Assembly (NCBI GenBank): GCA_913009765.1
Contig: CAJVYT010000004.1
Span: 1 to 40,502, forward strand
From: an uncultured candidate division Zixibacteria bacterium
Lineage (GTDB): Bacteria; Zixibacteria; MSB-5A5; GN15; FEB-12
Direction: 5' to 3'
DNA: 40,502 nt
Shown here one piece after another: positions 25,884 to 35,431 of this stretch. The position numbers and the translations under genes were made by a program. Positions within the stretch are counted from its first letter, which is position 1, and every line of letters begins with the position of its first letter. Under the pieces are notes generated by a model that made no database searches, had not been told where the DNA came from, and saw only the letters and a list, made by a program, of their open reading frames with translations.

Positions 25884-26759
25884 ATGATTCCAAAAGAGAT
25901 ACTCAAAAAAATACGGCGTATTGAAATTCATACCAAAAAATTGGTAAATGACCTTTTTTCGGGTGAATACCATTCTACTTTTAAAGGTCAGGGTATGGAG
26001 TTTGAGGAAGTACGTCAATATGTACCCGGTGATGACATTCGTCTTATAGATTGGAATGTGACTGCTCGAACGGGATATCCTCATATCAAAAAATTCCGTG
26101 AAGAACGTGAACTGTCGGTTGTAATATTGTTTGATGCATCATCGTCTGGTAAATTTGGAACACGAGAGAGATTCAAAAGCGAAACAGCTGCTGAATTATC
26201 AGCATTGTTGGCATTTTCTGCTATAAAAAACAATGATAAAGTCGGGTTGATTATTTTTACCGATCAAATTGAAAAATATATTCCGCCCCAAAAAGGAAGA
26301 GGACATGTTCTTCGTTTAATTCGGGAAGTCCTCTATTTTAAACCTGAATCAGTTGGTACAGATATATCAGGTGCTTTGGAATATTTGAATAAAGTTATCA
26401 AACGGAAATCGATTGTTTTTTTAATCTCAGATTTTATGTCTGAGGATTTTTACAAACCGCTTCAAATTTCAAATAATAAACATGATGTTATTGCGATGAA
26501 AATTTCCGATCCGCGAGAAACATCATTTGAAAATGTCGGACTGATAGAACTTGAGGATTCCGAAACGGGGGAAGTCTTTTTAGTCGATACATCCTCGAAA
26601 AAATTCAGGAATGAATTCGCCGCCCGTGCTGATGAAGACGGAACTAATTTAGTAAAAGGATTCAGGCTTATTGGTGTTGATTTTATCAATATCCGAACTG
26701 ATGAATCATATATTGTTCCGCTTATCAATTTTTTCAAAATGAGGGAGAAACGACATTGA
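25884..26759 (+). CDS. DUF58 domain protein
   Basis: This 291-residue protein carries the DUF58 core GQGMEFEEVRQYVPGDDIRLIDWN followed by TARTGYPHIKKFREER at about 36-75, then a VWA-like fold beginning VVILFDASSSGKFGT with later LIIFTDQIEKYIPP and VFLISDFMSED. It has no membrane helix. DUF58 proteins accompany MoxR ATPases almost universally and are regarded as their partners. The order moxR, DUF58, then VWA genes is the classic arrangement. It starts nine bases after moxR and its TGA overlaps the next ATG (TGATG), which points to coupled translation. Confidence 0.9.
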   Translation: MIPKEILKKIRRIEIHTKKLVNDLFSGEYHSTFKGQGMEFEEVRQYVPGDDIRLIDWNVTARTGYPHIKKFREERELSVVILFDASSSGKFGTRERFKSETAAELSALLAFSAIKNNDKVGLIIFTDQIEKYIPPQKGRGHVLRLIREVLYFKPESVGTDISGALEYLNKVIKRKSIVFLISDFMSEDFYKPLQISNNKHDVIAMKISDPRETSFENVGLIELEDSETGEVFLVDTSSKKFRNEFAARADEDGTNLVKGFRLIGVDFINIRTDESYIVPLINFFKMREKRH

Positions 26760-27808
26760 TGAGCATCTCTAAATTCTTTTCAACTATGTTACATGTATTC
26801 CTATTACTGATTTTTGCGGTATCAATTGGTTTTGCACAAACCGATTCTCTTGTTGACAAAAACACAGTTCCCGGAGTAGAAATTCAAACTTCGATTAACA
26901 AAGCTGAAATTTATATAGGTGATTTAGTTGAATACAGATTGACAATTATCTATGATTCAACAATAGAATTAACACCCCCGCCATTAGGAGCAAATTTAGG
27001 TGCTTTTGATGTGAAAGATTATAAGCCGGATATTGAGACAAAACTTCCTGATGGACGAATAAAAAGTGAAAATATATTTACCCTTTCAACTTTTACAACA
27101 GGCGATTATGTAATTCCTGTTATTCCTATTAGTTTTACACTCCCCGATGGTAGCAAAAAAGTAATGTACTCCGAATCGGTACCTATAAAAGTTCTTTCAC
27201 TTCTGCTTGATACCGGTGACAGCCTTGAGATTAAGCCGTTAAAGCCGCAATATGAATTCAAGCGGGATTATACGTGGTACTATATTATTGGCGGTATAAT
27301 TCTATTGATTCTTTTGCTTGTAGGTATCTTCATTCGTAGAAAAATGTTGAAATCAAAAGAAAATGCAGAACCTGTGGATTTACGTCCTGCGTGGGAAATA
27401 GCTTTTGAAAAGTTAGCCTTTTTAAAACAGAATGATTATCTTACAAAGTCTGAATTCAAATCATACTATATAGAACTAACCGAGATAGTCAGGCACTTTC
27501 ATGAAAAAGTATATAAGAAAAATTTCACAGATATGACAACAGAGGAACTCCTTGTCGGTTTTAAAGAACTTGAACTGCCCGATTCGCTCTATGAAGATAC
27601 GAAAAACTTTTTCCACCATGCCGACTTAGTTAAATTTGCTAAGTATATACCGGAAAAGCAGCGGGCAGAATCAGATTACGAACTTATTCATACAATGATT
27701 GAAAAAGTACGGGTTGATGTGCTGAAAAAAGAAGAAGAAATCAGGTTCATTGAAGCACAAAAGGCAAACAGAAAAACAGCTTCTGAAACGAAAGAGGTGT
27801 CCTCATGA
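26759..27808 (+). CDS. BatD/DUF4381-like membrane protein
   Basis: The start is the ATG that overlaps the DUF58 stop, with GAGGGAGA upstream at 26741-26748; a TTG one codon earlier is less likely. The protein has 349 residues: a signal peptide (VFLLLIFAVSIGFAQ), a periplasmic beta domain (30-150), one helix (YYIIGGIILLILLLVGIFI) and a long cytoplasmic helical region with an acidic/basic tail. It has the same layout as the first gene of the operon. In Bat operons this position is often filled by a DUF4381-type protein. It probably bridges the periplasmic Bat components and the MoxR/DUF58 pair. The stop overlaps batA by four bases. Confidence 0.68.
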   Translation: MSISKFFSTMLHVFLLLIFAVSIGFAQTDSLVDKNTVPGVEIQTSINKAEIYIGDLVEYRLTIIYDSTIELTPPPLGANLGAFDVKDYKPDIETKLPDGRIKSENIFTLSTFTTGDYVIPVIPISFTLPDGSKKVMYSESVPIKVLSLLLDTGDSLEIKPLKPQYEFKRDYTWYYIIGGIILLILLLVGIFIRRKMLKSKENAEPVDLRPAWEIAFEKLAFLKQNDYLTKSEFKSYYIELTEIVRHFHEKVYKKNFTDMTTEELLVGFKELELPDSLYEDTKNFFHHADLVKFAKYIPEKQRAESDYELIHTMIEKVRVDVLKKEEEIRFIEAQKANRKTASETKEVSS

Positions 27809-28848
27809 CCTTTGAATTTTCAGGATTATCATTCAATCTGTTTAATATAATAGAGGGGACTGTTCCGCCGATTATAATTTTTATTGTCGGGGCATTGGTT
27901 ATAGCATTTATGCTGTTTTTTCAAGTCTGGAAACGAAACAAAAAAACATCAGCCATAAAATACTCAGATATCAGGCTTGTAAAAAGAGCGTCCCGCTCTA
28001 AGAAACAGAAGTTTAGATTTATTTTAACTCTTTTAAGAGTTCTGGCAATTGCATTTTTCTTTGTAGCTTTTGCCCGTCCCCGTTCGGGAACGGAATATAA
28101 GGAAACAACCTCTGAGGGTGTAGATATAATTTTGGCAATTGATGTATCATCTTCAATGCAGGCAGAAGATTTTAAGCCGCATAACCGTTTGTATGTTGCC
28201 AAACAAGAGATGAAAAAATTCGTCAGCCGTCGTCTCAATGACAGAATTGGTTTGGTCGTTTTTGCCAGATATTCATTTACCCAGTGTCCTCTGACAACTG
28301 ACTATTCTGTTCTTTTGAATTTTATTGATATGGTTGATTTTGGCATGGTGGAAGATGGTACCGCTATCGGAATGGCGATAGCAAATTCTGTCAACAGATT
28401 AAGAGAGTCGACCGCTAAATCAAAAGTGATAATTCTGTTAACTGACGGTGATAATAATGCGGGGGAAATTGACCCCCTTACTGCTGCTGCTATTGCTGAA
28501 GCTATGGATATAAAGATTTATACAATTGGTGCCGGAAAGTCCGGAAATGCGATGTATCCGTATCAAGATAAACTGTTTGGGAAGCGGTATGTCTATCAAC
28601 CGACAAATATTGATGAGCCGACTTTGAAAGCAATTGCTAAAAAGACCGGTGGAAAATATTTTAGAGCTCAATCAAAAGAAGAACTTGATGAAATTTATAC
28701 ATTGATTGATAAACTTGAAAAAACTGAAGTAAAAACATCATCTCATGTAGAGTATGTGGAACTCTTTCAATATTTTCTCTATATTGGATTGTTGTTGCTA
28801 ATTCTTGAGATGCTGTTGTCATATACTGTTTTAAGAAAACTTCCTTAA
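27805..28848 (+). CDS. batA: BatA, VWA-domain membrane protein
   Basis: The protein has 347 residues. Two N-terminal membrane segments (about 18-40 and 72-92) and one near the C-terminus hold a periplasmic or cytosolic-face VWA domain. The metal-ion site is complete: DVSSS at D113, S115, S117, a downstream Thr in CPLTTDYS, and LLTDGDNNAG. BatA proteins are part of the aerotolerance system first described in Bacteroides, where loss reduces survival under oxygen stress. Start ATGA overlaps the previous stop with AGAGGTG upstream. The next gene is the paralogue batB. Confidence 0.9.
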   Translation: MTFEFSGLSFNLFNIIEGTVPPIIIFIVGALVIAFMLFFQVWKRNKKTSAIKYSDIRLVKRASRSKKQKFRFILTLLRVLAIAFFFVAFARPRSGTEYKETTSEGVDIILAIDVSSSMQAEDFKPHNRLYVAKQEMKKFVSRRLNDRIGLVVFARYSFTQCPLTTDYSVLLNFIDMVDFGMVEDGTAIGMAIANSVNRLRESTAKSKVIILLTDGDNNAGEIDPLTAAAIAEAMDIKIYTIGAGKSGNAMYPYQDKLFGKRYVYQPTNIDEPTLKAIAKKTGGKYFRAQSKEELDEIYTLIDKLEKTEVKTSSHVEYVELFQYFLYIGLLLLILEMLLSYTVLRKLP

Positions 28849-28862
28849 AAGGAAATAGAATA

Positions 28863-29861
28863 ATGCGTTTTGCTGAACCTATACATTTTTTACTATTTAT
28901 ACTTGTGGCACTATTAGCGATTTTTGCTTATTGGGCAATAGCCCGTAAGAAAAAGCTGCTTGCTTTATTTGCTGATATTCCGTTGATAATGAAAAATGCA
29001 CCGTATATTTCATTCGCTCGCCAGCGTACAAAAGCAACATTAGTTCTCTTGAGTATGGCGTTGATTGTTTTTGCTCTTGCCCGTTTGCAATTTGGAACTC
29101 ATTTGGAAAAATTAAAAAGAGAAGGTCTTGATATTGTTGTTGCATTGGATATTTCAACTTCAATGCTTGCTCAGGATATCAAACCGAACAGACTTACTAA
29201 AGCAAAGCAGGAAGTGCAGGGTATTATTGACCGTCTCAAGGGGGACCGTTTTGGGTTAGTTGCATTTGCAGGCGAAGCATTTCCGCAGTGTCCGTTGACG
29301 TTAGATTATGCCTCAGCCCGATTATTGTTAAATGCGGTCAATACCAAATCTGTAACCGTACAGGGAACCTCAATTGCTCAGGCTCTGGATGTAGCCATTC
29401 GTATGTTTGACCAAAAGACAAAAAAATATAAAGTTCTACTTTTACTTACTGATGGAGAAGATCATAGTGAAGCAGTTGAAAAAGCCGCAACTTTAGCCCG
29501 TCAACAAGGTATAAAAATATATACGGTTGGTATAGGTAATCCCAATGGGGAACCTATCCCGATATTTGACCGTAATAATAAACAGATTGGGTATAAAAAG
29601 GATAAAGATGGTGAAGTTGTCGTCTCAAAGTTAAATGATGAGGTATTAAAAAAGATATCTCAAGCAACAGGCGGGAAATATTTTGCTGCTACCGCAGGTG
29701 AATTAGAGTTAGACGAGATATTTGATAAAATTTCCGGTTTTGAGAAAAAAGAACAGGAAGGTACATTAGTTACTCGATATGATGACAGATTCCAATGGCC
29801 TCTATTGTTAGCACTCTTTTTAATAGTTGGAGAATTTTTCCTTTCTGAAAGGAAAAAATAA
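28863..29861 (+). CDS. batB: BatB, VWA-domain membrane protein
   Basis: This 332-residue paralogue of BatA has N-terminal helices at about 7-26 and 56-75, then a VWA domain with intact metal site (D96, S98, S100 in DISTSM, Thr in CPLTLDYAS, and LLTDGEDHSEA) and a C-terminal helix (WPLLLALFLIVGEFFL). Typical BatB features are the REGLDIVVALD entry strand and FPQCPLT. It probably pairs with BatA in the membrane complex. It lies 14 bases after batA. Confidence 0.9.
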   Translation: MRFAEPIHFLLFILVALLAIFAYWAIARKKKLLALFADIPLIMKNAPYISFARQRTKATLVLLSMALIVFALARLQFGTHLEKLKREGLDIVVALDISTSMLAQDIKPNRLTKAKQEVQGIIDRLKGDRFGLVAFAGEAFPQCPLTLDYASARLLLNAVNTKSVTVQGTSIAQALDVAIRMFDQKTKKYKVLLLLTDGEDHSEAVEKAATLARQQGIKIYTVGIGNPNGEPIPIFDRNNKQIGYKKDKDGEVVVSKLNDEVLKKISQATGGKYFAATAGELELDEIFDKISGFEKKEQEGTLVTRYDDRFQWPLLLALFLIVGEFFLSERKK

Positions 29862-29875
29862 GGATATACTTATTT

Positions 29876-30715
29876 ATGTTTAAGATAATTTTTACAATAC
29901 TTTTTTCTGTTTTAACTGTTTCCTTAGTGTCAGCAGATGATTTTGTTGATATTGTGAATAAAGGTAATAAAGCATTTTCTGAAAAGAAATATAGCGAAGC
30001 ATTAGATTATTATCATTCTGCCGAACCGCAGCTTCCCAAATCGGCTGAACTGGAATATAATCTTGCCGGAGCGTTAAATCAGAAAGCAGATTACAAAGAG
30101 GCTGTCGAAAGCTATAAAAAGGCTCTGCAAACTACAGACCTTAACTTAGAAGCTCAGGCTCATTATAATTTAGGCAGTACCTATTACCAAATGGGTGATT
30201 ATCAGAATGCGATAACATCGTATCAAAATTCTTTAATGATAAATCCTGAAGATTTGGATGCAAAATATAATTTAGAACTCGCCCGCAAGATGCTCAAAGA
30301 GCAGATGAAAAATAAAAAAAATAATCAAGACCAACAAAAACAAAATAAAGACAAGAAAGAACAAGACAAACAACAAAAACAGCAACAAGGCGAACAAGAT
30401 AAGCAAGGTGACCAAAATAAGCAGCAGAATCAACAAGGTGATCAAAAAAAACAACAGGACCAGCAAAAACAAAATAAAGACCAAAAAGATAAAGACGGTA
30501 AAGATAAAAAAGAAAAGTCTGAAGCACAGAAAAAGAAAGAAGCTGAGCAGAAAAAACAGGAAGAAAGAAAAAGAAAAGAAGCTGCCGGTAAAATTATGTC
30601 TAAAGAAGATGCCGAAAGGATATTAAACGGTATCAAAGATGATGAAGCAAAACAGCAGAAAAAACTTAGAAGATCAGTGTCTAATCAGAAAGAATACAAA
30701 GGGAATGATTGGTAG
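29876..30715 (+). CDS. batC: BatC-like TPR protein with Lys/Gln-rich tail
   Basis: The protein has 279 residues. A signal peptide (IIFTILFSVLTVSLVSA) precedes two to three tetratricopeptide repeats (about 22-140: KGNKAFSEKKYSEALDYYHSA, LEYNLAGALNQKADYKEAVES, AHYNLGSTYYQMGDYQNAITS). Residues about 145-245 are a charged low-complexity tract of Lys, Gln, Asp and Glu, followed by a conserved-looking end (AERILNGIKDDEAKQQKKLRR). The tail with ILNAL/ILNGI is typical of BatC-like proteins. AAGGAT lies upstream of the start. It probably scaffolds the periplasmic side. Hydrophobic reading frames opposite the tract are artefacts of its composition. Confidence 0.82.
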   Translation: MFKIIFTILFSVLTVSLVSADDFVDIVNKGNKAFSEKKYSEALDYYHSAEPQLPKSAELEYNLAGALNQKADYKEAVESYKKALQTTDLNLEAQAHYNLGSTYYQMGDYQNAITSYQNSLMINPEDLDAKYNLELARKMLKEQMKNKKNNQDQQKQNKDKKEQDKQQKQQQGEQDKQGDQNKQQNQQGDQKKQQDQQKQNKDQKDKDGKDKKEKSEAQKKKEAEQKKQEERKRKEAAGKIMSKEDAERILNGIKDDEAKQQKKLRRSVSNQKEYKGNDW

Positions 30716-30720
30716 TCGAT

Positions 30721-32529
30721 ATGTATAAAAAATCTCTGCTTCTCATACTATTTTTAACATTTTGTATACTGTCAAAAGTTCATGCGGATAAAAATGTTTT
30801 TAACATAGATGTCTCTCTTGACAGAGATACAATAGGTATGGATGAGCAGGCGGTATTGCAAATAATTGTTTCCGGTGACAGCCAAAATCTTCCGACTCCG
30901 CATATTCCTACATTTTCAATGTTTGATATCGAAACCCGCGGCAGGTCATCAAATTTTTCGTATAATAACGGTGTTGTCGAAACATCAGTGACTTATAATT
31001 ATTTACTTCTGCCAAAACGCCCGGGGACATTTCCAATTGACCAGATTTCTGCTGTATATAATAATAAACGATATAAAGGGAATAAATTAAATTTAACTGT
31101 ATTGCAAGATGGCACAACAGTTTCAAATGATCTCACCAAACGTGCAGTCAATGCATCCGGTAAATCAAAAGATTATTTTTTAGAGGCTATTGTAGATAAT
31201 AAAAATCCTTACGTGAATGAACAAATTACACTCACATTAAAGTTTTACATCTCCGTTCAATTTTATGGGCAGCCTGAATTAACAGAACCTACAACAACCG
31301 GGTTTTGGACTGAACTAATAGGTAATAAAACACCTTACTCGCAGAGAATTAACAACCGTCAGTATAAAATTATAGAACGTAAATATGCACTTTTTCCAAC
31401 TCAAATAGGAGAACTTGAAATTGGGAGAGCGATGATTCGTACTACGGTTCAATCAAAGAGACAGTCACGCAGACGTACTAGTCTCTTTGGCGGGTTATTT
31501 GGCGGTGGGGAAGAGGTTTCCATTCGCAGTAATCTTGTGAAAATAAAAGTAAAACCATTGCCTCAAAATGGAAAACCTGATGATTTTAGCGGAACGATAG
31601 GTCGGTTTACTATTTCTTCATCTGTAAATAAAAAAACAATTGAAGCAAATCAGCCGCTTTCTGTGACAATAAAAATATCCGGTAAAGGAAATATTAAATC
31701 AGTCGCAGAGCCTAAAATGCCGAAACTTGACGAGCAGTTTAGAATTTATAAAGCATCAACATCAGAAAATATATCTAAGGCCGGCAATAAAATTGGCGGA
31801 ACAAAAATATTTGAAGAAGTTTTTATTCCAAAACGTCCGGGGGATATTGAAATACCGGCGATTACCTATAACTATTTTGACCCTGCTTCAAAAAGATATA
31901 AACATATCGCAACAAAACCGATAAAGCTGAAAGTGACAAAACCTGAGGGGTATGTAGCCTCAGGCGATGTTCCCTATACGGCACCTAATTTAACAATCAG
32001 TTCTAACGCAAGAGATATTCAATATATAAAAGAAAATATAGGTAAAACACAACCGATAGGTCATCTGGTACTTCATGACCCATTGTATATATTTGTAAAT
32101 ACAGTACCGCTTTTGATTTTTGCTGGGATGATTGCTGTTCGAGTTCGAAAAGAAAAATTTGCCGGAGATGTTGGTCTTGCCCGTTCAAAAGCTGCTTTAC
32201 GGGAAGCAAAACGAAGACTTACAAAAGCTAAATCAATTGCCCATACAAATTCAGCAGCCGAATTTTATGTGGAAATTTATGCTGCCGTTACTTCGTTCAT
32301 CGCTGACAAAATGAATATCTCACCGCACGGTTTAACTATTGATAGTATTAAAACTCTTTTAACAGAAAAAAATGCCGAGCCTGAGCTTATTAGTCAAATT
32401 GAAGAACTTTTGAAACACTCAGATTTTGCAAGATATGCTTCATCTTCAATGACCCAAGAGAATATAAATGCAGATTTGGATAAAGCTCAGAACATTATGG
32501 TAGATATGTCGGGGGTGTCTTTTGAATAA
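30721..32529 (+). CDS. batD: BatD, oxygen-tolerance protein
   Basis: Read from the ATG six bases beyond the batC stop, the protein has 602 residues; a TTG at 30709 inside batC is less likely. A signal peptide (SLLLILFLTFCILSKVHA) leads to three or more immunoglobulin-like beta domains (about 30-420). These include the BatD hallmark sequences near VETSVTYNYLLLPKRPGTF, IEANQPLSVTIKISGKGNI and IFEEVFIPKRPGDIEIP. One membrane helix at about 440-460 follows, then a cytoplasmic helical domain. The RQSRRRTSLFGGLFGGGEE linker is typical of this family. BatD is a central component of the aerotolerance operon. It overlaps batE by eight bases. Confidence 0.9.
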   Translation: MYKKSLLLILFLTFCILSKVHADKNVFNIDVSLDRDTIGMDEQAVLQIIVSGDSQNLPTPHIPTFSMFDIETRGRSSNFSYNNGVVETSVTYNYLLLPKRPGTFPIDQISAVYNNKRYKGNKLNLTVLQDGTTVSNDLTKRAVNASGKSKDYFLEAIVDNKNPYVNEQITLTLKFYISVQFYGQPELTEPTTTGFWTELIGNKTPYSQRINNRQYKIIERKYALFPTQIGELEIGRAMIRTTVQSKRQSRRRTSLFGGLFGGGEEVSIRSNLVKIKVKPLPQNGKPDDFSGTIGRFTISSSVNKKTIEANQPLSVTIKISGKGNIKSVAEPKMPKLDEQFRIYKASTSENISKAGNKIGGTKIFEEVFIPKRPGDIEIPAITYNYFDPASKRYKHIATKPIKLKVTKPEGYVASGDVPYTAPNLTISSNARDIQYIKENIGKTQPIGHLVLHDPLYIFVNTVPLLIFAGMIAVRVRKEKFAGDVGLARSKAALREAKRRLTKAKSIAHTNSAAEFYVEIYAAVTSFIADKMNISPHGLTIDSIKTLLTEKNAEPELISQIEELLKHSDFARYASSSMTQENINADLDKAQNIMVDMSGVSFE

Positions 32530-33271
32530 AAAATTTATGCTGATGTTTACATATATATTGATTTTTGTTTCGACTGTTTCCGCTCAAACTTCTTTGTTTA
32601 AAGAAGGGAATAAGCAGTACGAACAAAAAGAGTATGCCAAAGCGATAGAATCGTACAAACAGATTTTAAACAATAATATAGAATCAGCGGCACTCTATTT
32701 TAATTTAGGGAATGCCTATTTTAAAAATGGTGATCTTGGGCATGCTGTTTTGTATTATATGAAAGCAAAACGGCTGGCACCAGATGATTCTGCAATCCGT
32801 CATAATTTAGAATTTGCCCAACGTTTCTCATCAGTACAAATGGAGGGGGTCGAATTAAATCCGGTTACATCGTTTTTGGCATCTTTGGTGGATAGTTATA
32901 AACTATCGTTTTTAGCATGGACAACATCATTTGTTTTTATATTTTTTATGTTTACTCTAATATTAAGATTTGGAATGGGCTATAATATTTCGATTGTAAG
33001 AGTCGGAATAGTTGTGACTCTTTTGTTTTTATTGGTTACATCCGGTCTGACAACATTCAAATATCGTTATGAATACCTGACTAAACGGGCAGTTATTATT
33101 GCTGAGGATTCAACAGTTTATACGGGTGCTTCAGAACAATCAGATGTTGAACTTGAGGCGGCTCCCGGACTAATTGTTGAAATTCTTTCTGAGTCTTCAG
33201 ATTTTTATAATGTTCTTTTTGAAAATAAACGTCGGGGATGGATTAAAAAAGGGTTAATCGCTGAATTCTAA
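32522..33271 (+). CDS. batE: BatE-like TPR protein with SH3-like end
   Basis: This 249-residue protein starts at a TTG behind a GGGGG run and overlaps the batD end. A signal peptide (FTYILIFVSTVSAQ) is followed by two tetratricopeptide repeats (about 24-100: EGNKQYEQKEYAKAIES, LYFNLGNAYFKNGDLGHAV), two membrane helices (about 132-152 and 160-180) and a C-terminal SH3-like domain (about 190-249: ITVYTGASEQ-type through VLFENKRRGWIKKGLI). This is the BatE arrangement. It ends the operon; no clear terminator follows. Confidence 0.86.
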   Translation: MNKKFMLMFTYILIFVSTVSAQTSLFKEGNKQYEQKEYAKAIESYKQILNNNIESAALYFNLGNAYFKNGDLGHAVLYYMKAKRLAPDDSAIRHNLEFAQRFSSVQMEGVELNPVTSFLASLVDSYKLSFLAWTTSFVFIFFMFTLILRFGMGYNISIVRVGIVVTLLFLLVTSGLTTFKYRYEYLTKRAVIIAEDSTVYTGASEQSDVELEAAPGLIVEILSESSDFYNVLFENKRRGWIKKGLIAEF

Positions 33272-33305
33272 CAGGTTATCGTACATACTTATTGATTTTA
33301 TTTGA

Positions 33306-33334
33306 TTGACACTGCCGACTCAAATATCTATTTT
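33306..33334 (+). promoter_or_regulatory. Predicted promoter for the flippase-like/corA pair
   Basis: TTGACA (33306-33311), 17 bases, then TATTTT (33329-33334). It lies in the 95-base gap after batE, 33 bases before the TTG start. A wide inverted repeat, CAGGTTA (33272-33278) with TAACCTG (33334-33340), surrounds it and may be chance. Confidence 0.5.
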
Positions 33335-33366
33335 AACCTGAATAACTCTGAATAAATAGGTGTGTT

Positions 33367-34410
33367 TTGGCAATTTTTAAAAAGAAACAATTTTGGGGCA
33401 GTTTAATAGCAGTCGCTTTACTTATATTTTGTGTAAAAGATATTAGAATTGAAGATGTGGAAGCTCTTTTTCAAAGAGTTGATTATTGGTACCTTCTATT
33501 AGCATTTATATTTTCATATGGATTTATTATTTCAAAAGGATTCAGATGGAAATTGATGCTCTCACAGCAAAAACCTATGAAAGCCTGGCGGGCTTTGTCG
33601 CTTTATTCTGCCGGTCAAATTCTAAATATTGTTATGCCGATGTTGACCGGACAAGTCGGTCGGATGTTTTTGTTTTCAAAAAAAGAAGGACTCAAAAAAT
33701 CCTTTATTTTTTCAACGATAGTTTTAGAGATACTGTTTGATTCACTCAGCTTAATCCTGTTTCTTTTGATGACATCAATTGCGTTTGTATTTCCTGAGAA
33801 ATATCGTTTTGTAAGTTATTTTATTGCATCAATTACTTTTATAATGATAATAATTTTATATCTTATTCTGCATTTTCAATATAGTCTTGAAAACAGTATG
33901 CAAAAAAGGCTCAAACCCCGTTGGCCAAGTTTTTATATCGGGTTAAAAAAGTTTATTCGCTCGTTTGTGAAAGGGATAAATCTACTTAAATCAAGCCAAC
34001 ATTTTTTTGGTTCGCTCGCCTATTCAATTGCGTCGTGGATAACTCATACGCTGGTTGTATATTTTCTGTTGAAAGCATTTGGATTTGAACTTCCTTTTGC
34101 GGCGGCGGCATCTATTATGATTATCAATACAGTGGCACTTATGATTCCAATTACTCCGGGAAATGCCGGTACATTTGAGGTTGCCGTGTCAACTTCATTA
34201 GCTGCTTTTTCTGTCGGACGTTCCGATGCTGTTTTATTTGCTCTTGCTTTACATCTTTTAGACCTTATACCTACGGGTATATTAGGATATATTTATATGC
34301 ATTTAGAAAAAGTTTCTATTAGTGAAATAAAAGCAGAACATGAAGATGAAAATATGTTTGATAAAGTTTCAGAAGACGGTTCTCTAATTGAAAACGAGGC
34401 AACCAGATGA
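33367..34410 (+). CDS. Flippase-like / lysylphosphatidylglycerol synthase transmembrane-domain protein
   Basis: This 347-residue protein is mostly membrane-embedded, with about eight helices. It matches the UPF0104/AglD-type family (LPG synthase TM domain) through the SKGFRWKLMLSQ region, the AGQILNIVMPMLTGQVGRMFLF segment and the MIPITPGNAGTFEVA signature. Members move or attach polar lipids. This one lacks the catalytic synthase domain, so a lipid flippase-like role is more likely. TTG start with AGG upstream. It overlaps corA by four bases, so the two are co-transcribed. Confidence 0.82.
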   Translation: MAIFKKKQFWGSLIAVALLIFCVKDIRIEDVEALFQRVDYWYLLLAFIFSYGFIISKGFRWKLMLSQQKPMKAWRALSLYSAGQILNIVMPMLTGQVGRMFLFSKKEGLKKSFIFSTIVLEILFDSLSLILFLLMTSIAFVFPEKYRFVSYFIASITFIMIIILYLILHFQYSLENSMQKRLKPRWPSFYIGLKKFIRSFVKGINLLKSSQHFFGSLAYSIASWITHTLVVYFLLKAFGFELPFAAAASIMIINTVALMIPITPGNAGTFEVAVSTSLAAFSVGRSDAVLFALALHLLDLIPTGILGYIYMHLEKVSISEIKAEHEDENMFDKVSEDGSLIENEATR

Positions 34411-35375
34411 TAAAATCATTTCATTACATACCGGATAGAGAAGTTAAAGTAATCGACGGTATTGCTGATTTTGATACATTGGCTGCGGTGGAAAATTCTC
34501 TTCTTTGGGTTGACCTTTGCAAACCGACTGACCAGGAATCATTTATTTTAACTCATGATTTTACTTTTCATCCATTGGCTATTGAAGATGTAATTTCTGA
34601 AAAACCTCGCACCAAAATTGATGATTATGCCAAATATATTTTTATGGTATTTCAAATTGTTGATTATGTAGGAAAAGAAGAGGGACTCAAAATTGGTGAG
34701 ATAGATCTATTCCTTTCAAAGAATACACTTGTGACTGTACATTATGATGAACACAGGATTTTTGATTATCTCTATCATCGTGCTGCCCGAGATGAACGGC
34801 TAATTGGTCGTGGGGCTGATTTTTTATTCCATGCGGTTATTGATACTATTGTTGATAACTATAATACAACGTTGGATATTTTGGAATATGATGTTGATCA
34901 AGTTGAAGATGATGTTTTGGGTGAGGCTGATGAAGATACCATCAAATCAATCTTTACCCTTCGCCGTGATATTGTGCATCTCAAACGAATAGTTCTTCCG
35001 CAAAGAGAAGCCTTAAGTAGGTTGTCCAAAGAACATTTTTCATTAATCAGTAAAACGGCAGCTGTTTATTTTTCAGATATTTATGATCATTTGGTTCGTA
35101 TCAACGATATTGCTGATTTCCATCGAGAAATTTTGAATTCGTCGTTAGAAGTATATTATTCTTCTGTATCTACAAAAACGAATGAAATAATAAAGTTTTT
35201 GACAATTTTTACTGTTATTTTTATTCCACCGACATTTTTGGTCGGATTATGGGGGATGAATTTTAAATATATGCCGGAACTTGAGTCTGAATACGGTTAT
35301 ATTGCAGCAATTCTATTTATGTTTTTTATTAGTTTTGGCTTGGTGTTATTTTTCCGCAAAAAAAAATGGATTTAA
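34407..35375 (+). CDS. corA: CorA-family magnesium/cobalt transporter
   Basis: This 322-residue protein has the normal CorA length. A soluble alpha/beta N-terminal domain and long helices carry VDLCKPTDQESFIL and FHPLAIEDVISEKPRTKIDDYAKYIF. Two C-terminal membrane helices (about 262-282 and 297-316) are joined by WGMNFKYMPEL (GMN at 283-285), the pore signature. The usual YGMNF is WGMNF here; the essential GMN is kept. It conducts divalent cations across the inner membrane. ATGA overlap with the upstream gene. Confidence 0.93.
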   Translation: MIKSFHYIPDREVKVIDGIADFDTLAAVENSLLWVDLCKPTDQESFILTHDFTFHPLAIEDVISEKPRTKIDDYAKYIFMVFQIVDYVGKEEGLKIGEIDLFLSKNTLVTVHYDEHRIFDYLYHRAARDERLIGRGADFLFHAVIDTIVDNYNTTLDILEYDVDQVEDDVLGEADEDTIKSIFTLRRDIVHLKRIVLPQREALSRLSKEHFSLISKTAAVYFSDIYDHLVRINDIADFHREILNSSLEVYYSSVSTKTNEIIKFLTIFTVIFIPPTFLVGLWGMNFKYMPELESEYGYIAAILFMFFISFGLVLFFRKKKWI

Positions 35376-35431
35376 TTACTTTATATTCTTATAAAGAAAA
35401 CCTATAAAATTCGTATTATTTTTGAAACATC

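Noticed and set aside
30305..30590. CRISPR or tandem DNA repeat array
   Set aside because: The repetition is at amino-acid composition level with irregular units and no spacers.
30272..30636. Hydrophobic minus-strand frames opposite the BatC tail
   Set aside because: They are the complement of Lys/Gln-rich codons, which automatically read as Leu/Phe; not genes.
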